Below, piece by piece: positions 13,133-26,947 of a stretch of DNA of 64,000 nt. The translations under genes were made by a program, and so were the position numbers. Within the stretch, counting starts at the first letter, position 1, and each line of letters starts with the position of its first letter. Origin of the DNA: Polytrichum commune (lineage: Eukaryota > Streptophyta > Polytrichopsida > Polytrichales > Polytrichaceae); the NCBI GenBank assembly GCA_950295325.1, contig OX485809.1:38531081-38595080 (forward strand), in the 5' to 3' direction. The notes beneath the pieces were generated by a model, which ran no database searches, was not told the origin of the DNA, and saw only the letters and a list, made by a program, of their open reading frames with translations.

Positions 13133-13439
13133 CACTACACTAAATAGGATATTCGGTGATTGATTATATTTAATGCTTTTACCACCCTACCCTCCTCAAC
13201 AATAGTTTTCAATTTTTTTGATAATTAGTGTTAGAAGATATGGTGATCATTGTTATCTTGATTTTTTTAATATCCTTACTAACACTAAATTCAAACATGT
13301 AACTTCCACATGTTACCATAGTCGATATTTAGTGTTTGAGTTTACATTTAGTGTTACTTACTTTTATAGGGTTATTGATATCTAGTGTATGCGTTCGTAT
13401 TTAGTGTATTAAACACTAAATATCCTATTTAGTGTAGTG
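13133..13439. mobile_element. MITE with CACTA-like terminal inverted repeats
   Basis: The left end CACTACACTAAATAGGATAT is matched in inverse at the right end by ATATCCTATTTAGTGTAGTG. The element is 307 bp with an AT-rich, non-coding interior. CACTAC is the end sequence of En/Spm (CACTA) transposons. A three-base target duplication is not obvious (flanks CAC and TAG), so the superfamily is tentative. Confidence 0.7.
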
Positions 13440-15416
13440 TAGAGATAGGTGAGCGTATTACATTGTAGGACAATGTGATTTTGAGACATGTGATGTAGAC
13501 ACACATACATGGTAGTAGGAATATGTTGAACTATAGTCAATGAACGATGGATGTGACAATATTGCCACACCTTGAAAGGCGATGTATAACCACCTTTGAT
13601 CCATCGACACTTTTGGTGATTCCAAAGTCTCTAACCAATGGGGAAATGTTTAATGGCATATGCAATGAACATGATAACAATGGCCAAAACATTGGAGTTT
13701 ACAAAGGATGTTGGGATAGTTCACTAACGGCGTGGAGTGAGATTAGTGATGCAAAGGCCATGCATATGGAGATTTTGAATAATAAAAGGATTATAGAGAT
13801 ACGTGTTGTGTGTGAAGTTAATGGAAATAAATACATCCAAATTCTTGGATATCGAGGAGGCACATGCAACATAATATGACGTTAAAGGTGTACGTTGTTC
13901 GGGTGTAAGCTTTATTAGTCTACCTAATGTTACCCTAACACTACATGTAGAACAAACATTATCTCAAATGATAGGATAGACAAATCTACACAACTTGTCA
14001 AACACTTTCATGTCAAAGGTGGTAATGTTATTGAACATTTGAGGCAACTTGTGCATGTTGGCAAAATGTTGGTTACACCTTCATTGGGGATGACAAAAGG
14101 TCATATGTTGTATTCAAATGCAGTAGGTTGAATAAATCCATGATATTGTTGCCCACTGCCGTCATTGTGTAGAGTGTTGAAATTTCGTCATCCAAATCTT
14201 GGAGGATTTCGTCATCCGATTTTCTTTTGGAGCCATTGTTGGAGTCGAAGACGTTGACAACATCTTAGTAGTACTTGGGTACTAGGCAAATAAAGAATGG
14301 TGATGATAAGCAAACCAAGTGAGGTGGTGTAGAAATGATAGCTTGGAGAGGCTTGGAAAGAAATGAGTTTGTAGAGGTTGTCAATGCATTGACCTTTTGA
14401 GCAACCTGACTATGAGCATGTTGGAAATGAATGAGAAAACTTGTAGACGATATGCATGAACTTGGGAATGACCCTTACAAATGCTTCTGGCCAAGTTGTT
14501 TCGCTAGTTGTCTAACAAGCGGGCTAAGGTAACAACAACTAGGGTCCAAATTATGAATAACTTCAACGACTTCTTCAAATTTTATGCAAACTTACAACAA
14601 CCTAAAATTCAAGAAAAAGAAAGGTTCTATGCGAAATCCCAATCTTTGCTCAACATATGTTCCAATCTCCTCTTTATAACACATGCTGAAATTGATCTTA
14701 TGACTTGATCCTATGCACTTTGTATTACGTCTCACCTATATTAATTTTTGATACTTCTCTATGACACTTTATCATCTAAAAATTATATATTATAAAATTA
14801 TTGCTAAATATTTTATGTAGGTTTTTGCCCAAACCTCTTAAAATCTTTATATGTGGTTGATTCTGTGTAATTTTTCAATAAAATGAAATCTTTCCTTTCC
14901 CTGACATGGTTTACATGATTTGTACTAAGTGCATCCCCCTCTCGAGCATTGTATGGAGGAAAGGATGTCCTATTCATCAAGGCATGGCCTTCGGTTTCTT
15001 GGTTTTACTTCCTAAAGTGGAAGAGTCACAAAGGTGGTCCACACTAAATCTGTGACTGTTTTTAGTGTGGATGAACGTCCGAAACTAGTGTGGATTCTTT
15101 TAAATTGGACATTTTAGTGCCCTGAAAATGAAGACACTGAGCCTCTCTCCAGATCAACCCAAGACCTAGATGTCTTGACTCCCTTTCTCTTGGCCTCTAT
15201 GTGTCTACCTCCTGAGATGTATGCATCCTCCTTGACGACTGGGAGATGTTTCTATATGTCAAATATAATCTACTATTTTTGAAGATCCTGGACCTGTTCG
15301 GTGTGTGGGAGGCTCTGTTTTCCCCCCCAAGTGGTTGTGGTGTAAGGAAGAAAGAATCTTTGTGCACAATCACCAGTACCCAAAACCTCAGAGCTCAAAA
15401 ATCTGGACAAGGAATC
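13440..15416. other. Intergenic DNA upstream of CstF77
   Basis: A 110-codon open frame at 13547-13879 has no recognisable domain and is not called a gene. A short inverted repeat of CCACACTAAA and TTTAGTGTGG lies near 15040-15070. The last few hundred bases before 15592 must contain the CstF77 promoter and leader. Confidence 0.45.
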
Positions 15417-15421
15417 AACTG

Positions 15422-15453
<32 letters not shown>
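15417..15453. repeat. GAGAGATA repeat in the CstF77 leader
   Basis: Short tandem array of a GAGAGATA-type unit about 140 bases before the CstF77 start codon. GA-rich leaders are common in plant genes. A second GA/GGTAGA-rich patch lies at 15548-15590. Confidence 0.7.
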
Positions 15454-15454
<1 letters not shown>

Positions 15455-15591
15455 TCGCTAACAGGGAATGGAGGCACCGCAATTCGATTCGGAAAAGTGG
15501 GTTCAATCCTGTTTGTCTTTGGTGAGGATTGCCGGCTTGTGAGAGGGGTGAGAGAGAGAGTTGAGGTTGAGGTAGAGGTAGAGGAGCGAAG

Positions 15592-18500
15592 ATGATGAAA
15601 GACGAGGGCCTGGACGATGACGGCATCGAGGTGGAGGTCGAGGTGGCCGAGCCTGAGGAAGAAGTAGGCCTTCAAGAGGAGGAGAATGAGGAGCTTCTTC
15701 AAGAGGAGAATGACGGAGGGGAGATGATGATGATGATGGAGGATACAGCAACTCCTACGGATGATGTGCCTCTCACTGTGCCGAATGGAGACGTCACCAT
15801 GTCCAACAATGTACGTAACCTTCCCTCCTATGCCTTCCTACATGTGGTGATGTTGTGCAGCTTAGCTGTTGGGGTCTTTTCATGGTGGTGTTTGTGAGTT
15901 TTTGTGTGTGGGAGAGATGGCGGTGAGCTGGGTGCTGGTATTTCATGTTTGATGTTTGATGCTTGTGTGGTTCACACTTTTGGGTGGTGGGTTTTGAAGG
16001 AACGGAGGGCTCGGGAAGCGATCGAGGCCAACCCGTTTGATGTGGAGGCGTGGACTGCACTTTGCAATGAAGCTCAAGTAATGCAACTCACTCTGCTTAA
16101 CGAGGAGGCTTATTTTATTTTATTTTGTTGTATTAAGGCTCACATCGGTGTCATGCGATTTGTAGAGCTCTGCAACGTTGGGAGCATCAGCTTATTGAAG
16201 CCGGCAGCTCGTTCTCGGTGTATTCCCATCGCTGTCATAGTTGTTCTTTTGTACAAATTGTCAGAAACCAGACCCTACCTCCACTCTGAGCTTCAAAAAT
16301 TAGGGTTTCGAAAATCGTGGTGCTCAGAAACTAGCTTTTTTGCACTGCAGCCTTGACATCTCAAATTTTATATGCAGTAGGTACTTGTTTTGGTTGTTGT
16401 TCAAAGTTTCAGCATATGGGATCCTTCATGCTATGTTTCCACAGCTGGTGTTCCTACATGTGGACGTGTGAACAGGAATTTTAGACTAATTCGGAAGATT
16501 TTAACACATGTTGCTCGTGGCGGGAAGCACACTGACTGGTGTTCTTTATCCATTCTGAGATAGTCTGGGATATCTACAGTACGAGATGATTCTTCGTCAT
16601 CTCTTGTTTTGATTTTTTTTCTTCTTTTCTGTGAATGCTTTGGTTCTTAAACAGGCAAGACCTATTGCAGAGGCTGCACCAATATATGAGCAACTTCTTG
16701 CCAGTTTCCCTACAGCGGTACTCTCTTCATTTTACCTTAGCACGCTCGTTATGTCCATTATCGTCAATTAAAAAACCACTTGTAGTTTGGGTAAAAGAAT
16801 GAGCTAAGATTTGAGGTTCTAGGTTGTTTTGTGAAGTGGATGTTGGTGAGCCCAAGATATTCAGTAGGACACTGACGAGATCAGCATATGCTTGCAGGCG
16901 AAGTACTGGAGGAATTATGTGGAGGCTCAAATTACAGCAAATGATGATGATGCTGTAAAGCAGATTTTCAGCCGTTGTTTGTTGCACTGCTTACATGTTG
17001 ACCTTTGGTAAGCTACATACCTTACACAAGATAATTCAGAAATCTACTACTATGGAGCAATCAATGGAATTAAGCAAAGGAACTGGCTTTCTTTAGTTCA
17101 GCACTTAGTGCGTCATTACCCTCCACAGTGTGTCTTGAACACACGTTAGGATTCTGTGCTTGCTTCTAAATGGTGTGCAGTTGGGATCAAATCTTGCGTA
17201 CCCTAGTAATATTCCTGTCAAGTCTAGTATGTGGAGTGTTTGCTAGTTTATTGGTTTTGTACTTTCAACTTTTTCTCGTACAAGACATATTTGTTAAAGG
17301 GGAATTTTTTTTCCTTTCTATAGTACATAGTGATGTAATGGTTAAGACAGCAAGATTGAATAGGAGAGTGGGGCTGTGTGCTTCGTATTGCACATTATTT
17401 CATGTTTGAAGAATTTGGACCAGTTCTCGGTAACTCTCAATTAGTCATGAATGTTAGATGTGTAAAGCTGCACTTTTTGCAACCCTAATTTCTCAGATTT
17501 GATACCAAACATTGAGGAATTCACCCCATTATCATAAAAGTGTGAATGTTTCTGCTCTTCTATAAGTGAGAAATATTGAGTACCTGATAATTGGTGGAAC
17601 AGGAGATCATATTTACGATATATGCGAAAAGTAAACGAGAACAAAGGTGCTGAAGGGCGTGAAGAAATGAAGAAGGCATTTGAGTTCATGCTTGGTCATA
17701 TAGGTGTGTAAACTCAACCAGGAAATCAATTACAGCTCATTATTGCTGTCAGGTCTCATTTTTAATCCAAATTAGTGTATGTCTATTTGACCCTTATATT
17801 CTCTTATTGTAGTAGATTATTAAATTAGTAACCTGTGGGGTCTTCCTTTTCTATTCCCGAGTTGATGTCAAAGTGTCTGATGTGTTGCTACTATGACTCT
17901 GCTCTAATCTGTAGCATTGTGGAACAGGATTTGATATTAATGCAGGGCCAGTTTGGCTTGAGTACATCTCCTTCTTGAAAGCAGCTCCGGTAAGTTTCTT
18001 ATCTGTACAGTTGCAAAATACTTTTATTGCACGATCTACTTGGCTTGACATATGATGTGCATGGGCATGTCTAGGACATAATGAATCATGACTACTTGTA
18101 AAAATGAAAAGATTGTTGTGGCTTTGTGAGTCATCTTGATTTGAGAGCCATCTTCATCTACAAGTCCAACCCAGTTCTAAGTGAGGTTCTGATTTGACAT
18201 GGACGCATGTGACGAGCAGGCCGTGGCCCAACAAGAAGAGTCACAGAGGATGACAGCAGTGCGTAAGGCATACCAGAAGGCTGTCCTGGCTCCTATCCAC
18301 CTGGTTGAGCAAATTTGGAAGGAATATGAAAATTTTGAAAATTCCGTCAGCCGCGCTCTGGTTGGCTGCTTGCCCTTTGTTCAGAGTCAAGAGTCTAGGA
18401 GTAAAGAGCCACCAATTGTGATGCAAATACGGGGTTCAATAAAATTGATGTTCTTACTCGGCCAACCTTTGTCTGGGTTGCACAGCTTTGGTGTGCGGTA

Positions 18501-21500
18501 TCATGGTTGTTTCCTACTATGGTATATGTGTGCTTGATTCCTGAGAGCATGATTATCCAAAGTTGGGTGCATTATGCATGGCTTCTTCTGTGTGCAGTTA
18601 ATGAATGCCTCATTGTCTAACGTCTTCTGATTCTGTGTTTCTGTCATTCTGTCTCAACTGTTACGCATTTGGACAAGTTCCTATACTTTCTGGCCTTTTA
18701 CTACAATATTTTTTGCTCTGGGTAAAATCTCACAGAAGCCCTTGTTTTTGGTCATGGCCAACGCAAGTTGCAACAGCAGCTGGATGAAGCCCAACCAGGC
18801 TGTCTTAAAGGGCTTCAATAATGTGTGGGCTAAGCATTTATCTAAGGGCTGATCGCACTGTCTATGCAGGCAAAGGGCCTTTTGGCAGAATACCAACCTA
18901 AGCATTTCAGTGCCAGGGCTGTCTATAGGGAGCGCAAGAAATACTGTGATCGTATTGATGCAAACATGCTTGCAGTACCTCCCACAGGCTCGTACAAAGC
19001 AAGTTTCATATCCCTAACGCTCTAAACTTTGTTTCCGCACTGGTGACTCTTCATTGATTACACTGGGTTGTCACCTTTGATACTGTATGCTTTATCTTTG
19101 ACGTGCACATATCTTTCTTGATTTGCCAGAGTCTCACAGAAATGGTAAGTGTGGCTGGTGAAGTGTACAGTGTGACTTTATGTGTAATCTGCAATTGGTG
19201 ATCACATGGGCTATCCTGAATGTTTGAGTTGTGTGGAACTGTGTTTGAGAGCCAATTGTCTTTCCTCAGATTCCACATGCTTCTCTTTCTGACCTGAATG
19301 TGTTAATAAAGGAAACTATGGGATGTTGGTGAAGCATGTCATGTTCTCTATGCCTCCATACAATTACTGTTGCAGTGAAGTGGGGTTTTGTTTATGGTCA
19401 TTTATGTAATTAGCATGCATTACTGAATATATCTGATATTTATTGGAACCTACGTGGCCTTGTTGTGGTGTCCTCTTGTCAAAGATCATGAAAGGTGCAA
19501 TCTCACACATGTGACTAGGTCAATGGTCTGAAAGTTGTAATTTATATTTTTGGCTTTCAATTCTTCTTTGTTCATGGTAGTCTTCCAGTAAGCGCAACTT
19601 AACTTTCACATGGTCTCTCTCAATTGTGACTACATCTTCGATTTGTTCTTTTACCTTGTATGTGCATTAGTTTCTTCTTCATCAACATTCTCACATATGT
19701 GTATGGGCAAGTATTTTGCATCTTACTGTAGTAACATCAACTCTTAGGATGTGTAGTTGGCAGTGACCTATGCGTGATGTGCTTTGCTACTTTGAATGAT
19801 GCTTTGCTACTTTGAATGATGCTTTATGATTTGTACTGTTACTATGAAGAGAAGGACTAGGTTTTGTAGGCATGGCAACTGGTTCTTATTCTCATCATAA
19901 TGGTTCTTGATCAAACCCTTGATGTTTCTGCTAGTTGAATTAGAATGCTATGGTCTGGATCTATTTTACAAAATCGTCTCTGACAGAGCTTGTAGCGTGC
20001 TTGTATTCAGGAAGAGCAGCAGTGCCTTGCTTGGAAGCAGTTGTTGACATTTGAGAAGTAAGGATTTGACGTATGTTGAAGATGTCCTCTTGTTTATGTG
20101 CACTTGCTGCTGGACCTTGGGAGATCCTTGGTCTGAAATGATAAAAATATGTTGATTTTCTAAATAGTGTCTTCTATTTTTGTGACATGCCACTATGATC
20201 CACACCATCATATTTCTACCCTGCTCTAATGTTTGCTACAAAATCTGAAGATTTGAATATGATGTGACATCTCCTTAGAAGTTTGTGTCAATCTGAATGG
20301 TCCTGGGATATTTCTCATGAACACATTGATTGATAGTTGAAACTATGGATTTCTGGCAGGGGAAACCCTCAAAGATTAGATCCAGTGGGTCTGACCAAGC
20401 ATGTTGCCTTCACTTATGAGCAGGTAATTTGGCTGATCCTTAGTGCTCTTGCAATTCTATGACTTTCAGATGGAGGTGACTGGAACACGATCACAGCTTG
20501 TGTTGTATATGCTAATTGATAGTGGGTGTTCTGTACTACAAGTTCAGTGTTGTCCATGTTTGTATACGTCTTCTGGAGATTCCACCATTCTTACTCAGCT
20601 ATAATGTTTATCAACGATGTGCATTTCATTGTCTCAGAGGTTTCTGAATTGGGGATTTTGGGGTTATCCTGCAGTGCTTGATGTATTTGTACCATTATCC
20701 AGACATATGGTATGATTATGCAACTTGGCATTCTCAAAATGGGTCACCCGACTCAGCTGCAGTAGTTTTCCAACGAGCTTTGAAAGCTTTGCCAGGTAGA
20801 TCTGGGCTTTGCGTACATTGTATAACTAAGCCAAACCTGATAGTGGTTTCATGGTTGCTTAAGAATCTCTTCATTACAAGTCAACTGGTTTCCTGTGATT
20901 CAGCTTTTCTGAAATGCAATTTTTACATATTATGTCACATGTCTAGAATTCCTTGGGATGTGTGGTATGAGGATGTGCATGTTTCTCACTGGCTGGTCTA
21001 CACAGACAGATAGACCTTCGTGGATCATTCCGAGGCATGTACCAGTGAGCAATAGGTGTAGTAGATGGCACATACTGAACACCAATATCGTGCATGCAGA
21101 TAAAGCAGTGTTACACTATGCATATGCAGAATTTGAAGAAGCTCGTGGTGGGATTAAGGTTTGTGCTTGTTTTACCCATGCAGTTTGAAGAGGTGCTTCT
21201 TTAATCTGCTATCAAAATTAGGGTATTACACGTCAGATTACTAACAGTCAAATATATTCGTGATTGCCTCATTGGATCAGGAAGCTAAAGCAGTGTATGA
21301 GACTCTTATCGCAAATGATACAACTGCAAATTCTCTAGCATACATACAGGTATTTCAATAAAGTGCAGAAGTAGTATTGTTGTGCAGTCTGGATTGTTTA
21401 CTTATTTAATTTTTCCTATCGATTGTGATCAACAAATTCTCTGCATCCACGAACCTACAGTCAAATGAACTCCATATTATTTGGTGAGTAGTATGTAGTT

Positions 21501-24500
21501 TGGAATCCAGTAAGCTTTCTGTGCACTTTGGTAACATGTGTACTTTTGATGCAGTTGATGCGATTTGTGAGAAGAACAGAAGGGATTGATTCAGCTCGCA
21601 AAATCTTTAAGGAAGCTCGCAAGGCTCCTGCTTGCACTTATCATGTTTATGTAGCATCCGCTACCATGGAACTGTGTGTTGACAAAGATCCCAAGGTAAC
21701 CTTTACACATAGACATGATTGTGAAATGTCACCTTGTTGCTTAGGTCACTTTCAAGCAGTGGGGAATTTCGAAATGCTTTGTCTACATTATAATTTACAT
21801 CTCAGAACGTCCAAGAGCAATTTTTTGGCAACACTGGGCTTCTGCATTTTGTTTATCATGTAATTAAGCATGTAAAGTGTGAGAGATCTGGTTTTCATGC
21901 ACATATTAGACTTCAGTATTGTTTTCTCTCAACTAAGGTACTTCAAGGAGATTCTCATCAACATGTATTTGTTATTGTGTATCAGGTGGCACGGAACATC
22001 TTTGAGTTAGGCCTCAAGAAGTACATCCACGAGCCAGCTTATGTTCTAGAGTGAGCACAATCTCTAAGTGAACCCTATTTTCAGTGTCTTGCAATATTGT
22101 TCTAGCTATATTTGTCTCTCCTTGCTTATAAAGCAATGAAAGGGGAGAACCAACTGCTAGTTACAGATGAACTGGTTGACTTTGAGAAATAACCTGGTTG
22201 AAGTTCAAGACTTCAGGAAAATTACCGATCATTTTAGAGGATTTTGTGGTGTATACCTCAAATTATTAAAGAAAAACTGAAAGATCACAACATGTAACAG
22301 GTGGGACTTGGAAACACTAGGATCTTGGCTGATTATGCCCAAAATCTCCCCAGACATTGTTACAAAGGAACCATCCATTGTTAATATTACCTACGGCAGT
22401 TTTGATGTTCTTGAGACTTATATTTATTTCCTTGGGTATCCAGGTATGCAGATTTCCTTTGTCGTATGAATGATGATAGGAATGTACGGGTGCTTTTTGA
22501 GCGTGCGTTGAGTGTACTTCCAGCCGAAGAGTCTGCAGAGGTGCTATCTTCTCTCTTGCATTGAATCTCATTGACGTGCCATGTCCTCATTGGACACGAG
22601 TACGCCAATTACAGACTGTAGCAGGCTCTCTTTGTGACATGGTCATCGTCATGTCCAATATTGTACCCGGGTCCCCTGCTACGGGTTGTAGCAAGGCATC
22701 CTTGTGCTGCTACAACATTGCTCCTGTGACTCAGTAGTACCATGAGGATGCTTGCAATAGCCCATAGCAGGGCTCCTTGTGTACAATATCTAGTACATAT
22801 TGAACTCACTTTCATGAGCTACTGTCAGCTTCATAAATTGCCTGCTCAGTGTGCTTATTTCTAAACTTATTGCCAATACAGGTTTGGAATCGATTTTTGG
22901 CATTTGAAGAAACTTATGGAGATCTTGCTAGCACTCTTAAGGTATGAGCTCTAAAAAAACTCTCAACTTATGTGAACAACTCATTGGTCTCTTTCCTATC
23001 TGCAGAGTTTGGAGTTTCTTCCTTCGGTTGGATGGCATATCTCTGCTTGTTCTTTTTATTATTTTTTCATGGCTTCGATACCTCGGTTCAGGCACTTGTC
23101 TCAAATTTTGTTGAGAAAAAAATGCTTTTACTGTAACTTATCTTGCAGAACATGTGTGTATGAATTTTATGTTCTGCTGGATTCAAGTTTCAGCTCAGCT
23201 TCCTCTCCTTTTCTGTGGGTTATTCATAGGTGGAGCAGCGGAGGAAGGAAGCTTTACAACAAACAGGGGATGATGGCTCACTTGTAGCTGAAAGTTCACT
23301 ACAGCAGCTTATTGGCAGATACCGCTTTCTTGACCTTTGGCCATGTTCATCATTTGATCTTGATCACATGGCTCGTCAACAGGTACTACCTAGATTTTTT
23401 TTCAAGAATATATGCATGTGAATTTTTTGAGAGTATGAGTGTGCTTGTGTTTGATGAGTAGATTTATTGATGAGGAGATGATTTTTATCATATCTTTCTT
23501 TGCTTTTTTACTCTGATCTCCTTTCAAGTTCCTAATTTACTTGAGGTGGGTTTGATAGGGTGGGTTCAGTTGTTGACACTGACTTCACTTAGTGACTGGC
23601 TTCTCATTTGCAGATGGTGCAGAAGTTGCCTACAAAATTGGAAAAAACCTCTGGTTATAGTGCAAACTCCCAGCAAGGAAGTCGAGATTCTGGACCTCCA
23701 GGTGACTCAGAATCTTTTTGGAGGTTTCCACTTACAGTTTTGTTGTGAGAAGTTCGGTATTTAATGGCCTCCTTGTAGGATCAAATGGGTTGAATGAGCT
23801 TTGTGAAAGTTACATTTTCCAAACTGTTGACAATTTGAGAGGTGTTTGGTTATTGCAGCAATAGAAAGGAATTCCTCGACAGGAGGAGGTGCCAGTGGAG
23901 CAGGGTCCAATGTTAATATTGTCCGACCTGATGTGTCTAGCATGGTGCTTTATGATCCTCGGCAAGGTTTTGGTATGTGTCTTTTACAATTCCATTTTGT
24001 GTCTTCCAAAATGAATTGGATGATTTGTGATTGATTTGGTCATTAGAGATCCAATTATTGGCATAGTGGAAGTGTTTAGCTTCCATTTTGTAATTTGCTG
24101 CTCCCTTGAACAGCAGTCCAAGTTACATTGCATTCTTAAGTGGTGTAGTGGGTGGTCTCTCTAGATAAGCATCTTGGAGAGTACACACGCAGTGAGATTT
24201 TGGCAAGGTCTTTAAGGTGAATCTTGGTAGATGGGAGAGTACTTTGTCCAAAGATGGGTAACAATGAGGTGTCCACTACTGAGAGCTTGCCATCTGACTA
24301 TGCTTGGCATGCATGCATGTAATCAAGGACCTTGATTCTTGGATTTATTTTCCAAGCTAGAATAGATAGAGAACGTTCATACACAGGCTTAAGGGTGATA
24401 TGTGGGTCCAGGGCATGCCCTGTGCACATTCTACAGTAGTTTCTTATTACAGTGTGGTTACTTACAGGAGTCCTTACACAAGGGCAAGCAATAGGACCCA

Positions 24501-26947
24501 TGGCCCCTATTCCCAGGATGGGTGCTGCAGGTATGCAGTTTGGACCACCACTACTAGGGATGCATCCAGCTGCACCCCAGCTGATACAAGGTGAGCTTCC
24601 TTCTGGCATGATAACTTCACAAGTCCTTAATATTGCAGATACTCAATTCTTGTTTAGATAGTCCAGAAGCTCTTCATGGCATACTCTCACCACCCCCAAT
24701 GTAATTGATCTTTGATGGCTTTGGTATTAGAGTTATCCTCTAACTGAACATGGCTTTTGGTTGGGAGTCGGTTATTTTGCATACAACACCTTCCATGTTT
24801 GGTAAGTTTGCGGTGCATGCTTGGAGGTAGTTAGGAGGTTTGACAAAGAAGAATTTCTATTGATCCATCAAGGGTCAAATTCATTTGGCATGCCAAGAGG
24901 TACAAAAATGTGTTATACCCCCAATGAACCAAAATAGGTGGCTCTTCACTCAAATTCACACACTGCTGCCTCTGAGAATGCACCACAAGTGGAAAGATTT
25001 TTTTGATATTATATGCAAAACAACCAATGGAAAATCATAGGGGACCAACTCCCGATGAAAAGTACCATTGAGTTAAAGAATAACTCTATTGCATAAAACT
25101 CTCTTAGACATCATCAATATTTATGTACATTTTTAAGAGAACCTTGTTGAGCTTCTTTCCGTTGTTGCAGGTTCAGTGCCAATGATGCCGAGTGGAGCCA
25201 TGCCAGGCATACCTATGCAACCCATGCATCCTCCTCCCCCCGCAGCTCCTCGTCCGCCCCCACTGCCTCCAGGGCGCCCACCTGGGGATGGTGCTGGAAA
25301 TATGAAATCAATTGAAGATGCTGTTAAATTTTTACCTCCTTCACTCGGCAGTTTTCTTACTCGTCTACCCAGACCTGTCACTGGTAAAATCCTGAAAGTG
25401 CTCCTCAAATGTTCTTTGGTATCATTCATTCGTGTCATGTGTGTTCAAGATTTGAACAGTGGGGATTGAGTGAGGGCTGTCCATAGCTTTCTAGTTCTGT
25501 TTAGTGACAAGGTTGACATCTGACATTTTGAAGGACTTGGGGATGCATATATTTTTTGAAGTTGTGTTGGGAGCACAATAGCAATTGGAGTTCTATGTTA
25601 ATGTTGGGCTGGTATATACCTACCTTCATGATATTAATAATGGTATGAACAATGGTATCAAATAACATACCATGATGGTATTTCAATAGTCAATACCGGG
25701 CCTCTACTTATATTGCCCCTGAAAGGCTTAGGATTCATGGCGCCCATGTTAGGGGTCCAGAGTAAACCTGCCTCTGAGAGGTTTGTGTTTGATTTATCCC
25801 AACTTAAACTTACTAGATTTATTCAGGGTCTCTGATGCTAATTTCGGGCTTCAATCAGCTAAAAAAAGGAAATTCTGAGCTACAAGGGGTTCCCATGTTT
25901 TCACCTTCAACTTACATGGGTGCCACAAACCCTTGGATTCCCCTTTACTTCAGATCAAGCTAGTGACTTGTATTTATATCGTGGTAGGGGTTTTAAATGG
26001 AATTTCATAAGGAAATGTTTAGGAAGCAAATTCAATAACCATTTCAATCAATTCTACTTAATATTCATGTTCTTTATCGAGCTTGCTTCAGATTTTGTAG
26101 TCTCCAGCCTGCAACATAGTTATGTATAGGTGAAGCTTGACAATTTTTCAAAGATACTTCATGATGCATCTTTGGTTTGAGGTGGACCCTGGCATCTCTT
26201 AAAGGTTAATTACCTTTATACATGGAGTTGATGAGCACATATTATTCAACACCACAAGCCTGGGAATGTTTCTGCATCTGAAGTTTTTGAGGAGATTCTT
26301 GGTGCTGGTATATGGAAAATCTCAAGATGTGGTTGGGTTGTGGGAACAGGACCATTTCCAGATCCTGACATTGTTATGGCATTGTTGCTTCAAACTGATA
26401 TACAAGCTATGATGCAAGAAGAGGGTGTTGCAGCACAGACTGTTTCTAAGCCTGCCAGTCCCCCTGCTGGTGGTGACAAATCTGCTATGAATCAAAATCA
26501 AGAAAGACACATTAGTTTAAATAGGTCTTCCAACTTAGGTAACCAATCATCTTTGGATGCTCGAACCTCTGGTGGTTCAACTGGTCGACAATCACGGCTT
26601 CCTCCAACTTCTAAACGAAAAGACCCTGAGAGTAAGCCTTCTAACTGGTGGCTGTTACTGGTGCTGGTGTTGTGAATTTTAAGTTCACCTGGTTCTTTGA
26701 TGCTCTAGTTTATCTTCAGTATTCTCTGTACGATGGAAATATACTTGATACTTATAAATTTTAAAATTGTGTGTCAGGAGTAGAAGAGGAAGAGGATACA
26801 CCTGTATCACAAAATCGTCCCCCCCCTCGAGATGTGTTTAGGTTGCGGCAGCTACAACGTGCACGGGGTGGATCCTCATTACAATCAGGATCCACTTCAG
26901 GAAACAGTGGTGCATTTAGTGGAGAGATATCAGGTAGCTCTGAGTAG
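15592..26947 (+). CDS. CSTF77: Cleavage stimulation factor subunit 77 (CstF3/CSTF77 homologue)
   Basis: Scaffold of the CstF complex, which binds GU-rich sequence downstream of poly(A) sites and drives mRNA 3'-end cleavage in the nucleus. I place 24 coding exons: 15592-15810, 16000-16077, 16655-16717, 16898-17007, 17603-17703, 17928-17989, 18220-18360, 18870-18998, 20011-20057, 20360-20423, 20675-20795, 21100-21158, 21281-21349, 21555-21695, 21986-22050, 22444-22540, 22882-22941, 23230-23382, 23614-23701, 23859-23972, 24468-24590, 25171-25383, 26350-26631, 26778-26947. The phases join to 922 codons. Residues about 75-590 are HAT repeats with family-typical segments such as YENFENSVSR, YRERKKY, YLYHYPDIWYDYA and CTYHVYVA. 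The tail has DVFRLRQ and ends SGEISGSSE, as in plant homologues. An acidic N-terminal extension (1-73) and a Pro/Met/Gly-rich linker (about 660-770) make it longer than I expect for seed-plant homologues. Exon 8 uses a GC donor. Confidence 0.94.
18999..20010 (+). other. GC-AG intron of CstF77
   Basis: Exon 8 ends TACAAA and the intron begins GCAAGT. The acceptor is TTGTATTCAG. No GT nearby keeps phase and the conserved join to the following EEQQ segment. GC donors normally sit in an otherwise strong consensus, as here. The intron also holds an exact 20-bp tandem duplication at 19781-19820. Confidence 0.7.

Noticed and set aside
13547-13879. 110-codon plus-strand frame
   Set aside because: No recognisable domain, AT-rich surroundings, and adjacent to a MITE; probably chance.
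24468-24535. Earlier end for CstF77 exon 21 at the GCAG|GTATGC site
   Set aside because: The longer exon to 24590 ends at a better donor (CAAG|GTGAGC) in the same phase and keeps a Pro/Met/Gly-rich segment like its neighbours. Alternative use remains possible.
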